A stretch of 64,000 nucleotides of DNA from Pullulanibacillus pueri (GTDB taxonomy: Bacteria; Bacillota; Bacilli; Bacillales; Sporolactobacillaceae), in the NCBI RefSeq assembly GCF_014639255.1, contig NZ_BMFV01000002.1:1-64000 (forward strand). Direction: 5' to 3'. The position numbers and the translations under genes were made by a program. Positions 45,783 to 54,750 of this stretch are shown piece after piece. Below the pieces are notes generated by a model, which was given only the letters and a program-made list of their open reading frames with translations, was not told where the DNA came from and made no database searches. How positions within the stretch are numbered: position 1 is the stretch's first letter; each line of letters opens with the position of its first letter.

Positions 45783-47081
45783 TTAACCATTTAAAACTAC
45801 ATTTTGCTCGAAGGCTTGATTCAAATCACGAATAAGGTCCTCTACGGATTCAATACCAACCGATAACCGTACAAGGTCTTCGGTGACCCCTGTTTTTTTC
45901 AAATCCTCAGCATTTAGCTGTTGATGAGTGGTAGAGGCAGGATGGATGATGAGTGATTTGGCATCCCCAACGTTAGCAAGATGGGACCATAAGGAAACGG
46001 CATCAATAACCTTCCGCCCTGCTTCACGCCCGCCTTTTATCCCAAAAATGACAATTGAACCATATGCATCATCAAAATATTTTTCGGCTAACGCATGAGA
46101 AGGATGGCTCTCCAGACTCGGATGGGACACCCAATCAACCTGAGGATGACTGACAAGAAATTCAACAATTTTTTCAGCATTCTTATTATGAGCAGGCATT
46201 CTTAAATGCAAAGTTTCCAGTCCTTGTAAAAGCAAGAAAGCATTAAACGGGCTTAAACTCGCGCCAATGTCTCTAAGAAGTTGTACGCGAAGTTTGGTTA
46301 TAAAGGCTGCAGCTCCAATGTCTTGAGCATAGCGTATCCCATGGTAGCTTTCATCTGGCTCAGTAAAGCCAGGGAATTTTTCGCTGTTCCAATCAAACTG
46401 ACCACCATCAATAACGAGGCCACCAATAGAGCTTCCGTGTCCTCCAATCCACTTTGTTGCAGAGTGAATCACAATATCTGCTCCCCATTCGATAGGACGG
46501 CAAACATATGGCGTAGCAAAGGTGCTATCCACGATTAGAGGAAGGCCGGCCTGATGCGCAATGTCAGCTACCCTCTCGATATCAAGGACATTTAAGCTCG
46601 GATTACCAATAATCTCTCCATATAAAGCTTTCGTATTGGGCTGTATAGCTTCTTTAAAGTTTTCAGGATCTGTGGCATCAACAAAAGTCACCTCAATGCC
46701 ATAATTGGGGAGAGTGGCAGAGAACAAATTATAGGTTCCGCCATAAAGATCTGTAGCCGCGACAATATGATCACCCGCCCCCGCAATATTTAAGATAGAT
46801 AAGGTAATCGCAGCCATTCCTGAAGACAAGGCGAGTGCCCCAACCCCTTTTTCAAGTAGGGCTATTCTTTTTTCCAAAACGTCGGTTGTTGGATTCATAA
46901 TTCGAGTATAAATATTTCCTGGTTCTTCTAGAGCGAAAAGAGCCTGAGCATGATCAGTGTCTCTAAAAGTATAAGAAGATGTCTGATAAATGGGGACAGC
47001 TCTTGAACCTGTCGTCGGATCAGGTTCTTGCCCTCCGTGAACTGCTAACGTTTCTAAGCCAAGGTTTTCTAATTGCGCCAT
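45783..47081 (-). CDS. metY: O-acetylhomoserine sulfhydrylase (aminocarboxypropyltransferase)
   Basis: 432 aa, the MetY length. PLP-dependent Cys/Met metabolism fold: [20 protein letters not shown], then [20 protein letters not shown] with the PLP lysine, and [20 protein letters not shown]. Uses sulfide and O-acetylhomoserine to make homocysteine. ATG 47081 follows GGGAG; the longer frame lacks a ribosome site. First gene of metY-hom, with two SAM-I riboswitches in the leader. Confidence 0.94.
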   Translation of the reverse strand: MAQLENLGLETLAVHGGQEPDPTTGSRAVPIYQTSSYTFRDTDHAQALFALEEPGNIYTRIMNPTTDVLEKRIALLEKGVGALALSSGMAAITLSILNIAGAGDHIVAATDLYGGTYNLFSATLPNYGIEVTFVDATDPENFKEAIQPNTKALYGEIIGNPSLNVLDIERVADIAHQAGLPLIVDSTFATPYVCRPIEWGADIVIHSATKWIGGHGSSIGGLVIDGGQFDWNSEKFPGFTEPDESYHGIRYAQDIGAAAFITKLRVQLLRDIGASLSPFNAFLLLQGLETLHLRMPAHNKNAEKIVEFLVSHPQVDWVSHPSLESHPSHALAEKYFDDAYGSIVIFGIKGGREAGRKVIDAVSLWSHLANVGDAKSLIIHPASTTHQQLNAEDLKKTGVTEDLVRLSVGIESVEDLIRDLNQAFEQNVVLNG

Positions 47082-47197
47082 TCTTATCACTCTCCCTAAA
47101 AATTTTTTAAAAAGCAATATTATAAAAACTCAGCGTATACGTCTCCCTCATTCTGAGACTTCGATTTGTTTTGTGAAAAGAGACATAAGAAAATTTG

Positions 47198-47226
47198 GCT
47201 ATCGCCAAGCCTTAATGGCGATAGCC
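47198..47226 (-). promoter_or_regulatory. Perfect 11-bp hairpin in the metY leader
   Basis: GGCTATCGCCA/TGGCGATAGCC around a 7-nt loop, followed by AAATTTTCTT on the minus strand. It lies between the second riboswitch terminator and metY, and could be a third weak terminator or a processing site. Confidence 0.5.
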
Positions 47227-47273
47227 TAAGCTACACTTATAAAGCCTCCATAAAATGATACATTTTGACGATA

Positions 47274-47423
47274 TAAAAAAACTCTCTATTTTCTGATAAG
47301 AGAGGGCTTAAACCACTCTTATCTTCCAGGCTTTTACCTGTAGGAATTAGCACCTTTCCGAATACGCTCATTCGGGGTTGCTGGGCTTCATCGGGCCAGT
47401 CCCTCCACCTCTCAAGATAAGAG
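47274..47423 (-). ncRNA. SAM-I riboswitch (proximal copy) with terminator
   Basis: S-box conserved sequences in order on the minus strand: GAGGTGGAGGGACTGGCCC, GATGAAGCCCAGCAACC, GAAAGGTGCTAATTCC, with P1 made by CTCTTATCTT (from 47423) and AAGATAAGAG (to 47316). The terminator CTCTCT/AGAGAG plus seven T (47304-47275) follows. GATAAGAG of P1 can alternatively pair with CTCTTATC of the terminator, the antiterminator. SAM binding should turn metY-hom off. Confidence 0.95.
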
Positions 47424-47518
47424 AAAACTTTTATGGAATTGGAATTGAATGTTTCCCCATGCTTAATAAGCCTATATGTATGCTGGCGAATAGATGAGGT
47501 CAACACTCGGCTTAAAAT

Positions 47519-47665
47519 AAAAAAACCTCTGATAGACAGAGGGAGATACCTGATATGCACCTCTTATCTACCAAGCTACCGCTTGCAGGATTTAGCACCT
47601 TTCCGAAATACCTCTCGGGGGTTGCCGGGTTTCACAGGGCCAGTCCCTCCACCTCTCTGGATAAG
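47519..47665 (-). ncRNA. SAM-I riboswitch (distal copy) with terminator
   Basis: A second full S-box aptamer (47665-47563): GAGGTGGAGGGACTGGCCCT, GTGAAACCCGGCAACCCCCG, GGAAAGGTGCTAAATCC, P1 CTTATC/GATAAG. It has its own terminator CCTCTG/CAGAGG with seven T (47542-47519). Transcripts must pass this one and then the proximal one, about 100 bases later. Confidence 0.95.
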
Positions 47666-47761
47666 TCAAACACACTTAAAATTCAATTTATTATATGTGA
47701 AACTATAGCAAACCAATTTCTTATTGTCAACAGATGTTAAAGATAATTTCAATCTTTTTTC

Positions 47762-48112
47762 CTAATGTTTCACTAAACTTGATTGTTGGCCAGTCAATAA
47801 AAACAAGGACTCAAGAGCTAATAAATGATGAAGATTGCCATCAATATTTAAGTTCCCTTCAGATTCCAATAACATTAACCGCTCACTGCCATTCATGAGG
47901 GACTCTACAAATTGACTTGGTCCATAAACACTGATGTCAACCACCTCTGGTTTAACATCGGAGACCTCACAAGTACCATTTTTAAAACAAAGCCATGTCT
48001 GTTCTTCGTTATCTTTGATCTCCACTACAATATTACGATTTTTATACAATGGCTGTAATACTGCCTTTTTTGTCAAAGTATCTGCAAATTGTTTTGAAGC
48101 CTCTTTTAACAT
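47762..48112 (-). CDS. SCP2 sterol-transfer-like protein (YusD-like)
   Basis: 116 aa with an SCP2 lipid-carrier fold: VVVEIKDNEEQTWLCFKNGT-like strands (IVVEIKDNEEQTWLCFKNGT), VDISVYGPSQFVESLMNGSE and LNIDGNLHHLLALESLF. Resembles B. subtilis YusD in size and place; lipid or hydrophobic ligand binding is inferred from the fold. GGGGTGA precedes the ATG. It lies upstream of the metY leader on the same strand. Confidence 0.75.
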   Translation of the reverse strand: MLKEASKQFADTLTKKAVLQPLYKNRNIVVEIKDNEEQTWLCFKNGTCEVSDVKPEVVDISVYGPSQFVESLMNGSERLMLLESEGNLNIDGNLHHLLALESLFLLTGQQSSLVKH

Positions 48113-48244
48113 TTAGTCACCCCATTTGGAATTACTTAGATCTGCTTTTAATGTGAAAGCCACTCACTCTTATTTTTATTGTCTTCCTTTAGTTTATACA
48201 TAAAAGTTTATTTTACTGTAAATAAGTAATTTTTTTGTTTTTTA

Positions 48245-49144
48245 TTAACGTAAAGACTCGGATTCAATATTGAGATCTCGTGAATCATTAATATCATGGG
48301 TAGCAAATGGGGTTGCCGTCTTAGGTTGAGGTTCTTGACTTGATGTTTCTTCATCGTTAGATTCTGAAGCTTCGGGTTCTGGGTCCGTTTCCGCTATACT
48401 TTGAGCCATATTTCTCATTTCTCCGATGGTCATTTCCTTCACTTGATCAAGCGTAAATTCTGTCGAGTTCCCGAATAAAGTTTGATAAAGCATATACTTT
48501 CCTACTGTTAATCCGTATTTCCGAGCAATGTTTCGACTTTCCTCTGAAGCATGAAGGATGGCAAAATGAGTATTCCTCTCACGTAGTAACTGCTCCTTTT
48601 GCGTTCGATTTAGAACATCAGTCAATTGACTTTCAAAATGACTGTGCTCTTGTTTTTTCACCTTATCGGTCACAACTGTACTCATGACGATCTCTCCATC
48701 ACGATCGACATATCCCTGCTGAATCAGCGAATCAATCACCTTATCTGTAAAAGTCTCTATTGAGGGATGTGCCTCCATATCCTCACTCTTAAGAAGGGCT
48801 TTAGCCTCATCATTTAGGGGTTCAACAGAAAGCACCTTCATATGCCTATTAATGCTTGCCTCTAGCCCTGGATCGACATCATAACTTACATAGGCTACAA
48901 CTTTATTATTGAAATAAAGCTGAAGGACAAGAAGAATGATGGCCAAGAGAAGGACGCTATACATAATAAGGACAGGAAAACGTCTTATAGACAATAAATT
49001 GGGGTGAAAATGGGCACTTGAAATATGTTGACCTACCTTCAAATTAACTGCAGCTTTTTTTAGTCGAACGGAATGAAAACAGCCATCTTCTGTTAAAACG
49101 ACTGCCTTTTGCTTCTTTTTTGAGATAATAATGCCGCGGGTCAA
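48245..49144 (-). CDS. rsgI: Anti-sigma factor RsgI
   Basis: 299 aa. N-terminal anti-sigma domain residues 1-50 (MTRGIIISKKKQKAVVLTED), one membrane helix about 57-78, then the extracytoplasmic domain that starts AYVSYDVDPGLEASINRHMK. In B. subtilis the equivalent bond is Asn-Pro and is cut autocatalytically; here it is Asp91-Pro92 (48874-48869). A C-terminal Glu/Ser-rich tail follows. Holds SigI inactive at the membrane. The TTG at 49144 follows GGGGGG by six bases; the longer frame from 49159 lacks a ribosome site. Confidence 0.9.
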   Translation of the reverse strand: MTRGIIISKKKQKAVVLTEDGCFHSVRLKKAAVNLKVGQHISSAHFHPNLLSIRRFPVLIMYSVLLLAIILLVLQLYFNNKVVAYVSYDVDPGLEASINRHMKVLSVEPLNDEAKALLKSEDMEAHPSIETFTDKVIDSLIQQGYVDRDGEIVMSTVVTDKVKKQEHSHFESQLTDVLNRTQKEQLLRERNTHFAILHASEESRNIARKYGLTVGKYMLYQTLFGNSTEFTLDQVKEMTIGEMRNMAQSIAETDPEPEASESNDEETSSQEPQPKTATPFATHDINDSRDLNIESESLR

Positions 49145-49214
49145 TGCGCTCCCCCCCACTTATGTATGTCATTACCTTACCATACTAAGGGGTTTGCCCC
49201 AACCATATTGCCCC

Positions 49215-49958
49215 TTAGAAGGTTTCGGGCTCAACATATGGTTGCAAGGCATAAAAACCACCAAGATATATAAGTGATAAGGCTATTATATACTTTCGAT
49301 TTCTCTCTATGGTTTTACGACTACAGGAGACATATTGTAATAATTCTTTGATGGGAAGTTGCTTTTTTTCCTTTAAATAGCTGACTAATGCCTGATTTGA
49401 AACAAGGATATTGGCAATTTTTTTAGCATTTTCCCTGGCATCAATATGCTTAGGACAATGCTTACTCAAACTCTTAAAGGTGATCCCATAGTCCTTTAAC
49501 ATTTCTTCATAAGCCTCAATCTGTTCAAGGCGTTCTGTAATTTGTTTTTGCTCTTCAAAATATTCAATTGCTGCTTTTTGTTCAATAAAGCTTTCCTCTT
49601 GTTGTGTGTCGTCTTCGATCTCTGTATGCACAAGATGAATCGCTTTGTTTCGTCGTGACTCTTTCCGAATATAATCAATGATTCGTCTCCGAATCACCAT
49701 ATCTGCAAAGGTCAAAAATTTGCTTCCTTGCCCGGTTTTATATTGATTAATCGCCTCATTAAAGGCAAATAAGCCAATACTATATTCATCCATTGAATGG
49801 TCAATAAATCGATTACAGACCTTAGAAACAACCTTTTTTATAAATGGCTGATAAACCTTGATGATTTTATCTCTTAAATGTTCATCACCAATTTGAATTA
49901 ATTGTATTCTCTCTTCAAGCGTTACTGCTGGCATTTTTGTCTTTGTTATTGTTTGCAC
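49215..49958 (-). CDS. sigI: RNA polymerase sigma factor SigI
   Basis: 247 aa, close to the 251 aa of B. subtilis SigI. Region 2: FIDHSMDEYSIGLFAFNEAI and SKFLTFADMVIRRRIIDYIR; a linker rich in Glu; region SigI-C with ELLQYVSCSRKTIERNRKYI as the second DNA-binding helix-turn-helix. Heat and envelope stress sigma factor. Start is GTG 49958, seven bases after GAGGTGA; the frame upstream to 50093 overlaps this site. rsgI follows after 70 bases. Confidence 0.92.
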   Translation of the reverse strand: MQTITKTKMPAVTLEERIQLIQIGDEHLRDKIIKVYQPFIKKVVSKVCNRFIDHSMDEYSIGLFAFNEAINQYKTGQGSKFLTFADMVIRRRIIDYIRKESRRNKAIHLVHTEIEDDTQQEESFIEQKAAIEYFEEQKQITERLEQIEAYEEMLKDYGITFKSLSKHCPKHIDARENAKKIANILVSNQALVSYLKEKKQLPIKELLQYVSCSRKTIERNRKYIIALSLIYLGGFYALQPYVEPETF

Positions 49959-50225
49959 AGTGGTTTCACCTCTCATTATTAAAAGCTTGAAAGGATAATA
50001 ATAAAGATTCCTTTTTGTGATCCGTATAATGTCTTTTCCCCTGGATCTTTTTTCTCTATGTCTTTCTTTATACCACTGTTTGCGCGTTAACAAGTATACA
50101 GTTTAATGACAAAAAGAAGATTGGCTTTAAACTCTTGTAATAATTGTTATAAAGTAATACTAAGCCTCTCTCATTTTTTTCTTTCAAACCGAAGCTTGGC
50201 TCACTCTCTACTTTATTTATTATAA

Positions 50226-50537
50226 CTATTCATACTTTTTATAGAGCTCATAAAGTTTTGTTACAGATTCAAAAGCATAAAGCTTTTGCATCACGTGTCC
50301 ATCCTTTATAAAAACCAAGCAAGGTACACTCTCAACCTGCCATTCCTCAATGTACGCCTGCCATTCCTCTGCTCTACAAATAAAAGTAGGCAACGCTTTT
50401 CCGTTCATTGTTTCCAATGTTAACGTTAAAAGTTGTTCGGCGAGCTGGCAAGTCCCACAAAATGGGGTCTTAAAAAAGAGGACATGAGTGCCTTTAGGTT
50501 TATTCGTTTTATAGGCCTCGATGGCTAATTCGTCCAA
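50226..50537 (-). CDS. yusE: Thioredoxin family protein (YusE-like)
   Basis: 103 aa. Thioredoxin fold with redox pair CGTC (HVLFFKTPFCGTCQLAEQLL) and cis-Pro in VESVPCLVFIKDGHVMQKLY. Probably a cytoplasmic thiol-disulfide protein. GTG 50546 overlaps AGAGGTG, so TTG at 50537, six bases later, is the likely start. Confidence 0.85.
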   Translation of the reverse strand: MDELAIEAYKTNKPKGTHVLFFKTPFCGTCQLAEQLLTLTLETMNGKALPTFICRAEEWQAYIEEWQVESVPCLVFIKDGHVMQKLYAFESVTKLYELYKKYE

Positions 50538-50831
50538 AAAAATCACCTCTGCTTTAGAAATGTGAAGTTATCCTTTTGTAACAATTGTAGCATCCTTGAC
50601 TTTTTATTTCCCCTAATCCACTTCGGGCTTTTTGAGATTGCTCTAAAATTCGCCTTTTCTCAAAAAACTTTTTCATTCCTTCCTCAGTCTGCTTTCAAGC
50701 TTTAAAAAAGCTTCATCCGGATCATTTTTTGCTATTGATATAGATTGCGACATAACGAGAAGGCGCACACATACCAATCAAAGGAGAAACTCACAAGAGA
50801 GCGTTGCGCTTGCACATAAGAAGCCGTCGGC

Positions 50832-51502
50832 TAAGAAAAACTGGGCGAAAAGCATGCCCCTTCCTTATTAAAACACTGAATAAGATTTTAATCCCAAAAG
50901 GCACCGGCAGCAGCCCTGTTGATCGGAACGGAAGGCGCGAGATTCGGAACACTTATACAGAGTGTGTTCCTCAGCGCCGCTGACTCACGGATGCCTAAAC
51001 TTGAGTCCTTCGGGAACGGGGCCATCGTGACTTCACGAGTAAACGTCGAGGTGTTCCGAGAAAGCTGACGACGAAGCGATACGAGCAGACACAGGAACAG
51101 GTGACTTTTAATCATAAATACTTTGGAACACACAGATTAACCATTCCAAAATGAACTGTGGCCACTAAGGAACGATCGGCTAAAAACGTCACGTCATTAA
51201 GGAACTTCGACTAAAGCCGTCACATCGGTGTGACAACGTCGAAGCTAGCACCTCAAGCACCCCAAAAAGTAAAGAGCACTTTTCGGGGACCCCGATTACC
51301 ACCCCAAAAAGTAAAGAGCACTTTTCGGGGACCCCGATGGTGCGTCGAACGTCGACCCTACCCACATCTAAAAATCGTAAAAATACGATTTTTCTGCGAG
51401 GATGATTCTCTTAGCAGCTATCCTTAGTCGTGTGGGCATGAGGAAAGCGAGCGCTCTGGAGCGGAAGTCCGCACTGTCCTGATGACCAAAAATTTATACC
51501 TT
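50832..51502 (+). repeat. Mosaic intergenic element, copy 5 (longest)
   Basis: Left module TAAGAAAAACTGGGCGAAAA, CCTTATTAAAACACTGAA; core of copy 3 (GATTCGGAACACTTATACAG, CCTCAGCGCCGCTGACTCAC, GGATGCCTAAACTTGAGTCC); then the core of copy 2 (CGAAGCTAGCACCTCAAGCA, TTTTCGGGGACCCCGAT); and right module CTGATGACCAAAAATTTATA. It thus joins both core types. A 39-bp unit containing CACCCCAAAAAGTAAAGAGC is duplicated in tandem (about 51261-51338). It nearly fills the 1-kb gap between yusE and gcvH. Confidence 0.7.
51370..51394 (+). terminator. Perfect hairpin with T-run inside copy 5
   Basis: AAAAATCGTA/TACGATTTTT with 4-nt loop; not shared with the 8.2 kb copy, so a later insertion or duplication. 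Confidence 0.5.
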
Positions 51503-51511
51503 CAGACCTTT

Positions 51512-51540
51512 AAAAAAACCTTCCACAAGGGAAGGCTTTT
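51512..51540 (-). terminator. Terminator after gcvH
   Basis: CCTTCC/GGAAGG stem, then TTTTTTT on the minus strand, just beyond the gcvH stop. Confidence 0.85.
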
Positions 51541-51542
51541 AC

Positions 51543-51938
51543 CTAGTCTTCTTCATTAATGACTTTTTCGTAATCTTCAGGAGATAATAACTTTTCAACA
51601 TCACCGAGATCATTAGGTTCAATCTCAATCATCCACGCTTTTTCATAGGGAGATTCATTGACGAATTCAGGTGAATCCTCTAATTCCTCGTTAACTGCAA
51701 CAACCTTACCACTAATCGGAGCATAAAGTTCGGACACCGTCTTTACAGATTCTACGCTACCAAAAGCAGCATCTGCTTCAATGTCATCTCCGACTTCAGG
51801 AAGTTCAACGAAAACAATATCCCCTAGTTCGTCCTGAGCAAAATCTGTGATTCCAATCTTGACGGTCTGGCCTTCTGTTTTTACCCACTCATGTTCTTCT
51901 GAATAGCGTAGATCCTTTGGTACATTTAGCACGTTCAT
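51543..51938 (-). CDS. gcvH: Glycine cleavage system H protein
   Basis: 131 aa. Lipoyl-binding motif [20 protein letters not shown] with the lipoylated lysine in ESVK. It shuttles the aminomethyl group in glycine cleavage and is the lipoyl relay for octanoate transfer in Bacillus. GGAGGG lies nine bases before ATG 51938, two codons inside the longest frame. The P, T and L genes are not in the window. Confidence 0.97.
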   Translation of the reverse strand: MNVLNVPKDLRYSEEHEWVKTEGQTVKIGITDFAQDELGDIVFVELPEVGDDIEADAAFGSVESVKTVSELYAPISGKVVAVNEELEDSPEFVNESPYEKAWMIEIEPNDLGDVEKLLSPEDYEKVINEED

Positions 51939-52007
51939 TTCCATACTCCCTCCGTGATGAATAACTTCCTCTTCATCATATCGAGTTATTAGCTTTCTAG
52001 CAAGACA

Positions 52008-52367
52008 CTAAAGCCATGTCTTTTGAAAAATATCTTCTTTAAAACCGACGGTCACCTTTTTATCATTATCAGTCACAATCGGGCGTTTGATAAGCATCCC
52101 ATCTGAAGCCAACCAATCTAAGAGTTCATCAAGAGAGGAAGTCTCCATTTTCTCCTTCATTCCTAAATCTCTATAACGTCTTCCACTTGTGTTAAAAAAT
52201 TTTTTAATAGGCAAGCCGCTTATTTCATGTAACTTTTGTAACTCCACTTTACTCGGTGGAGACTCAACGATGGGGACTTCATGATACTCTATAGAATGTT
52301 CATCCAACCACTTCTTCGCTTTCCTACAGGTTCCGCACCCCGAATAGCCATAAAACGTTAAACTCAT
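52008..52367 (-). CDS. yusI: ArsC/Spx-like protein YusI
   Basis: 119 aa. SLTFYGYSGCGTCRKAKKWL begins with a thioredoxin-fold C-x-x-C, followed by LPIKKFFNTSGRRYRDLGMK and LLIKRPIVTDN-like sequence (MLIKRPIVTDN), as in ArsC/Spx family YusI. Role not known; Spx-type RNA polymerase contacts are not evident. AAGGAG precedes the ATG. In the gcvH-yusI order of B. subtilis. Confidence 0.88.
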   Translation of the reverse strand: MSLTFYGYSGCGTCRKAKKWLDEHSIEYHEVPIVESPPSKVELQKLHEISGLPIKKFFNTSGRRYRDLGMKEKMETSSLDELLDWLASDGMLIKRPIVTDNDKKVTVGFKEDIFQKTWL

Positions 52368-52391
52368 GTTCTACTCTCCTTTTCTCGCTTA

Positions 52392-52676
52392 TTAGCCCTT
52401 TAATTCCTCACGATTTTTATAGATTTTATGTATTTCATCGGTAAGGTTTTGATCTGCTTTTATAAGAACAAGCATTAAAGCCAAATGCTCCGTTAATACT
52501 TCTGCACTTCCGATATCAAGATCACGAATCCGTAAAGAGTCATCACTAAGCTTTTCAATTTCTAAAAGTCCTCCAGAACTCCCAGAAGTGAGTCGAGCAG
52601 TGTATTGTCCTTGGTCATCCTCCTTCAATGTTATTGTGAAGTCACCTAATTGGATCTCTTTTAGAACCTTTGCCAA
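52392..52676 (-). CDS. Hypothetical protein, 94 aa
   Basis: Begins MAKVLKEIQLGDFTITLKED; alternating strands then RDLDIGSAEVLTEHLALMLV and an amphipathic helical end. No recognised family. TGGAGG lies seven bases before a TTG at 52676; the frame from 52700 runs through this site. It is 24 bases upstream of yusI and probably co-transcribed with it. Confidence 0.65.
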   Translation of the reverse strand: MAKVLKEIQLGDFTITLKEDDQGQYTARLTSGSSGGLLEIEKLSDDSLRIRDLDIGSAEVLTEHLALMLVLIKADQNLTDEIHKIYKNREELKG

Positions 52677-52838
52677 ATTATCGCCTCCATAACAACTCAT
52701 TAATAAACATAGTATACCAAAAAAAACGACAATTCTTTAATAAAATATTTCATCCATATTGTCACCTATTGGAATTCCCGAAAAAATCAAGTTCCTTCTC
52801 AGTGTTCTCCGCGGGTAGCAAAGTTATAGCCCCAAAGC

Positions 52839-52869
52839 AAAAAAAAGATCCACAGCATCGTGTGGATCC
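52839..52869 (-). terminator. Terminator of the fad operon
   Basis: GATCCACA/TGTGGATC perfect 8-bp stem, then TTTTTTTT on the minus strand. Confidence 0.9.
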
Positions 52870-52917
52870 TAATTAAGGAATGTGATGTTTAAAACGTGTC
52901 AGTGAAATGAGATTTTA

Positions 52918-54699
52918 TTAGCCGACATAGGCGTTAGCTTCAATCAAAACCCCTGCAATATCACGCTTTTTAGCGATAACGTTAACTGGGGTAAAACGCG
53001 TCAGTTTCTTTAAAGCTGATAACAACATTCTCAATTGATCGCCCTCTTCTACAGCAATCAAAGATTCCTTCGCTAACGTTTCAATCGTTTGGAAAGCCTC
53101 TTGCACGAAAACCTGGGTCATCAATAGTTTATGGTGACTCTTATCAACACCTGATTGAGCTATTGCTTTTTCAGTGCGTAAAATGACAGATTCCATAGCA
53201 TAGATTTGACCCACAATATCAGCAACATTGGCTAGCAATTCTTGTTCATTTTCGAGAGCAGTACCAAATTTTTGAACGCCAAGTCCAGCCGCCATTAAAA
53301 AGATTTTCTTAGCATTTTTAAGCAAGTATTTTTCTTGCTCAAGCGGTTCACTTCCCGGTTCCTCTGGCATAAGCATCATTAATTCTTCTTGAAGCGTTTG
53401 TGCCTTTTGAAGAAGTGGAAGTTCTCCTTTCATCGCTTTTCTGAGAAGCTGCGAAGGCACTAGGAGGCGATTAATTTCATTCGTTCCTTCAAAGATACGA
53501 TTTATACGTGAATCACGGTACATGGTCTCAACAGCATATTCAGACATGTACCCATAGCCACCATGAATTTGGACGGCCTCATCAGCAATATAATCCAATG
53601 CTTCTGAAGCAAAGACTTTATTAAGTGAGCACTCGATAGCATACTCAGCAATCGTTTGCGCTACTTTAGCGCCATCCTTCTCATCTTCCTCAGTGAAGTG
53701 ATCCATGCGATCAGCAAACATCCCCACTGTTCGATAGACGGAGCTTTCTGTTGCGTAAGCTTTTATAGCCATATTCGCGAGTTTATTTTGTATTAGGGCA
53801 AAGCTTGAAATTGGTCGCTTAAATTGCTGCCGCTCATTGGCGTAACGAACGGAAACCGTCACCGCTTCTTTACACCCACCAACACAACCAACTGCTAGCT
53901 TATAACGACCAATGTTTAGAATATTAAAGGCAATTTTATGACCTTTACCAATCTCACCTAATACATTCTCTTTTGGAACAGCGACATCCTCTAGAATGAG
54001 GGTCCGTGTCGAAGAGGCCTTAATCCCCATTTTCTTTTCTTCTGGTCCTGTTGTCACCCCATCATAAGTACTCTCCACAATAAATGCAGTAAACTTTTCA
54101 CCATCCACTTTTGCGTAGACAACAAAGACATGAGCAAATCCAGAATTCGTGATCCATTGTTTTTGACCATTTAAAATATAATGTGTGCCTGCTTCATTGA
54201 GCTTCGCTGTTGTTTTTGCACCAAGTGCATCCGAACCCGATCCCGGTTCAGTAAGCGCATATGCGGCGAATTTTTCACCTGTGGCTAAACTTGGTAAGTA
54301 TTTATGCTTTTGTTCTTCTGTTCCAAAAAGAACAATAGGCAGTGAACCGATCCCAACGTGAGCCCCAAAGCTCAAAGAGAAGGAGCGTGAAGGCGCAAAC
54401 TTTTCAGTAATGAGTCCAGAGGTGACTTTGTCCAAGCCAATCCCGCCATACGCTTCAGGAACATCTGCGCCTAATAGCCCCAGGTCTCCCGCTTGTTTAA
54501 GAAGTTTCGTCGTCAGTTCTAAATCCTGCTTTTCAAGTGTTTCTAAATGTGGCATTACCTCTTTTCTGACAAAGTCATCTGCTGTCTTTGCCATTAATTT
54601 TTGTTCATCACTCATATCCTCAGGCACAAAGATCTGATCAGCGGTGATCTCTTCAACTAAGAAGGAACCCCCTTTGATTTCTTGTGTTGTCTTCCCCAT
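52918..54699 (-). CDS. fadE: Acyl-CoA dehydrogenase
   Basis: 593 aa, the long two-part form. N-terminal and middle acyl-CoA dehydrogenase domains: [40 protein letters not shown], and [20 protein letters not shown] with the catalytic-region signature; a C-terminal helical extension of about 180 residues follows, as in B. subtilis FadE (YusJ). First oxidation step of beta-oxidation, using FAD. GGAGGG precedes the ATG. Last gene of fadN-fadA-fadE. Confidence 0.95.
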   Translation of the reverse strand: MGKTTQEIKGGSFLVEEITADQIFVPEDMSDEQKLMAKTADDFVRKEVMPHLETLEKQDLELTTKLLKQAGDLGLLGADVPEAYGGIGLDKVTSGLITEKFAPSRSFSLSFGAHVGIGSLPIVLFGTEEQKHKYLPSLATGEKFAAYALTEPGSGSDALGAKTTAKLNEAGTHYILNGQKQWITNSGFAHVFVVYAKVDGEKFTAFIVESTYDGVTTGPEEKKMGIKASSTRTLILEDVAVPKENVLGEIGKGHKIAFNILNIGRYKLAVGCVGGCKEAVTVSVRYANERQQFKRPISSFALIQNKLANMAIKAYATESSVYRTVGMFADRMDHFTEEDEKDGAKVAQTIAEYAIECSLNKVFASEALDYIADEAVQIHGGYGYMSEYAVETMYRDSRINRIFEGTNEINRLLVPSQLLRKAMKGELPLLQKAQTLQEELMMLMPEEPGSEPLEQEKYLLKNAKKIFLMAAGLGVQKFGTALENEQELLANVADIVGQIYAMESVILRTEKAIAQSGVDKSHHKLLMTQVFVQEAFQTIETLAKESLIAVEEGDQLRMLLSALKKLTRFTPVNVIAKKRDIAGVLIEANAYVG

Positions 54700-54750
54700 G
54701 TTTCAACCCTCCATTTATTTTTAATTGCTGAACACTCTTAAAAAAATGCA

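Noticed and set aside
47433-47708. Plus-strand ORF of 91 aa over the SAM riboswitches
   Set aside because: It is the complement of a conserved structured RNA; no start signal.
50888-51133. Minus-strand ORF of 81 aa over the element core
   Set aside because: It is the reverse of the hairpin-rich core; the equivalent frame is not kept in the 22.9 and 27.8 kb copies.
51230-51380. CRISPR-like array, because of two direct repeats of about 39 bp
   Set aside because: The repeats are directly adjacent with no spacers, only two units, and no cas genes occur in the window.
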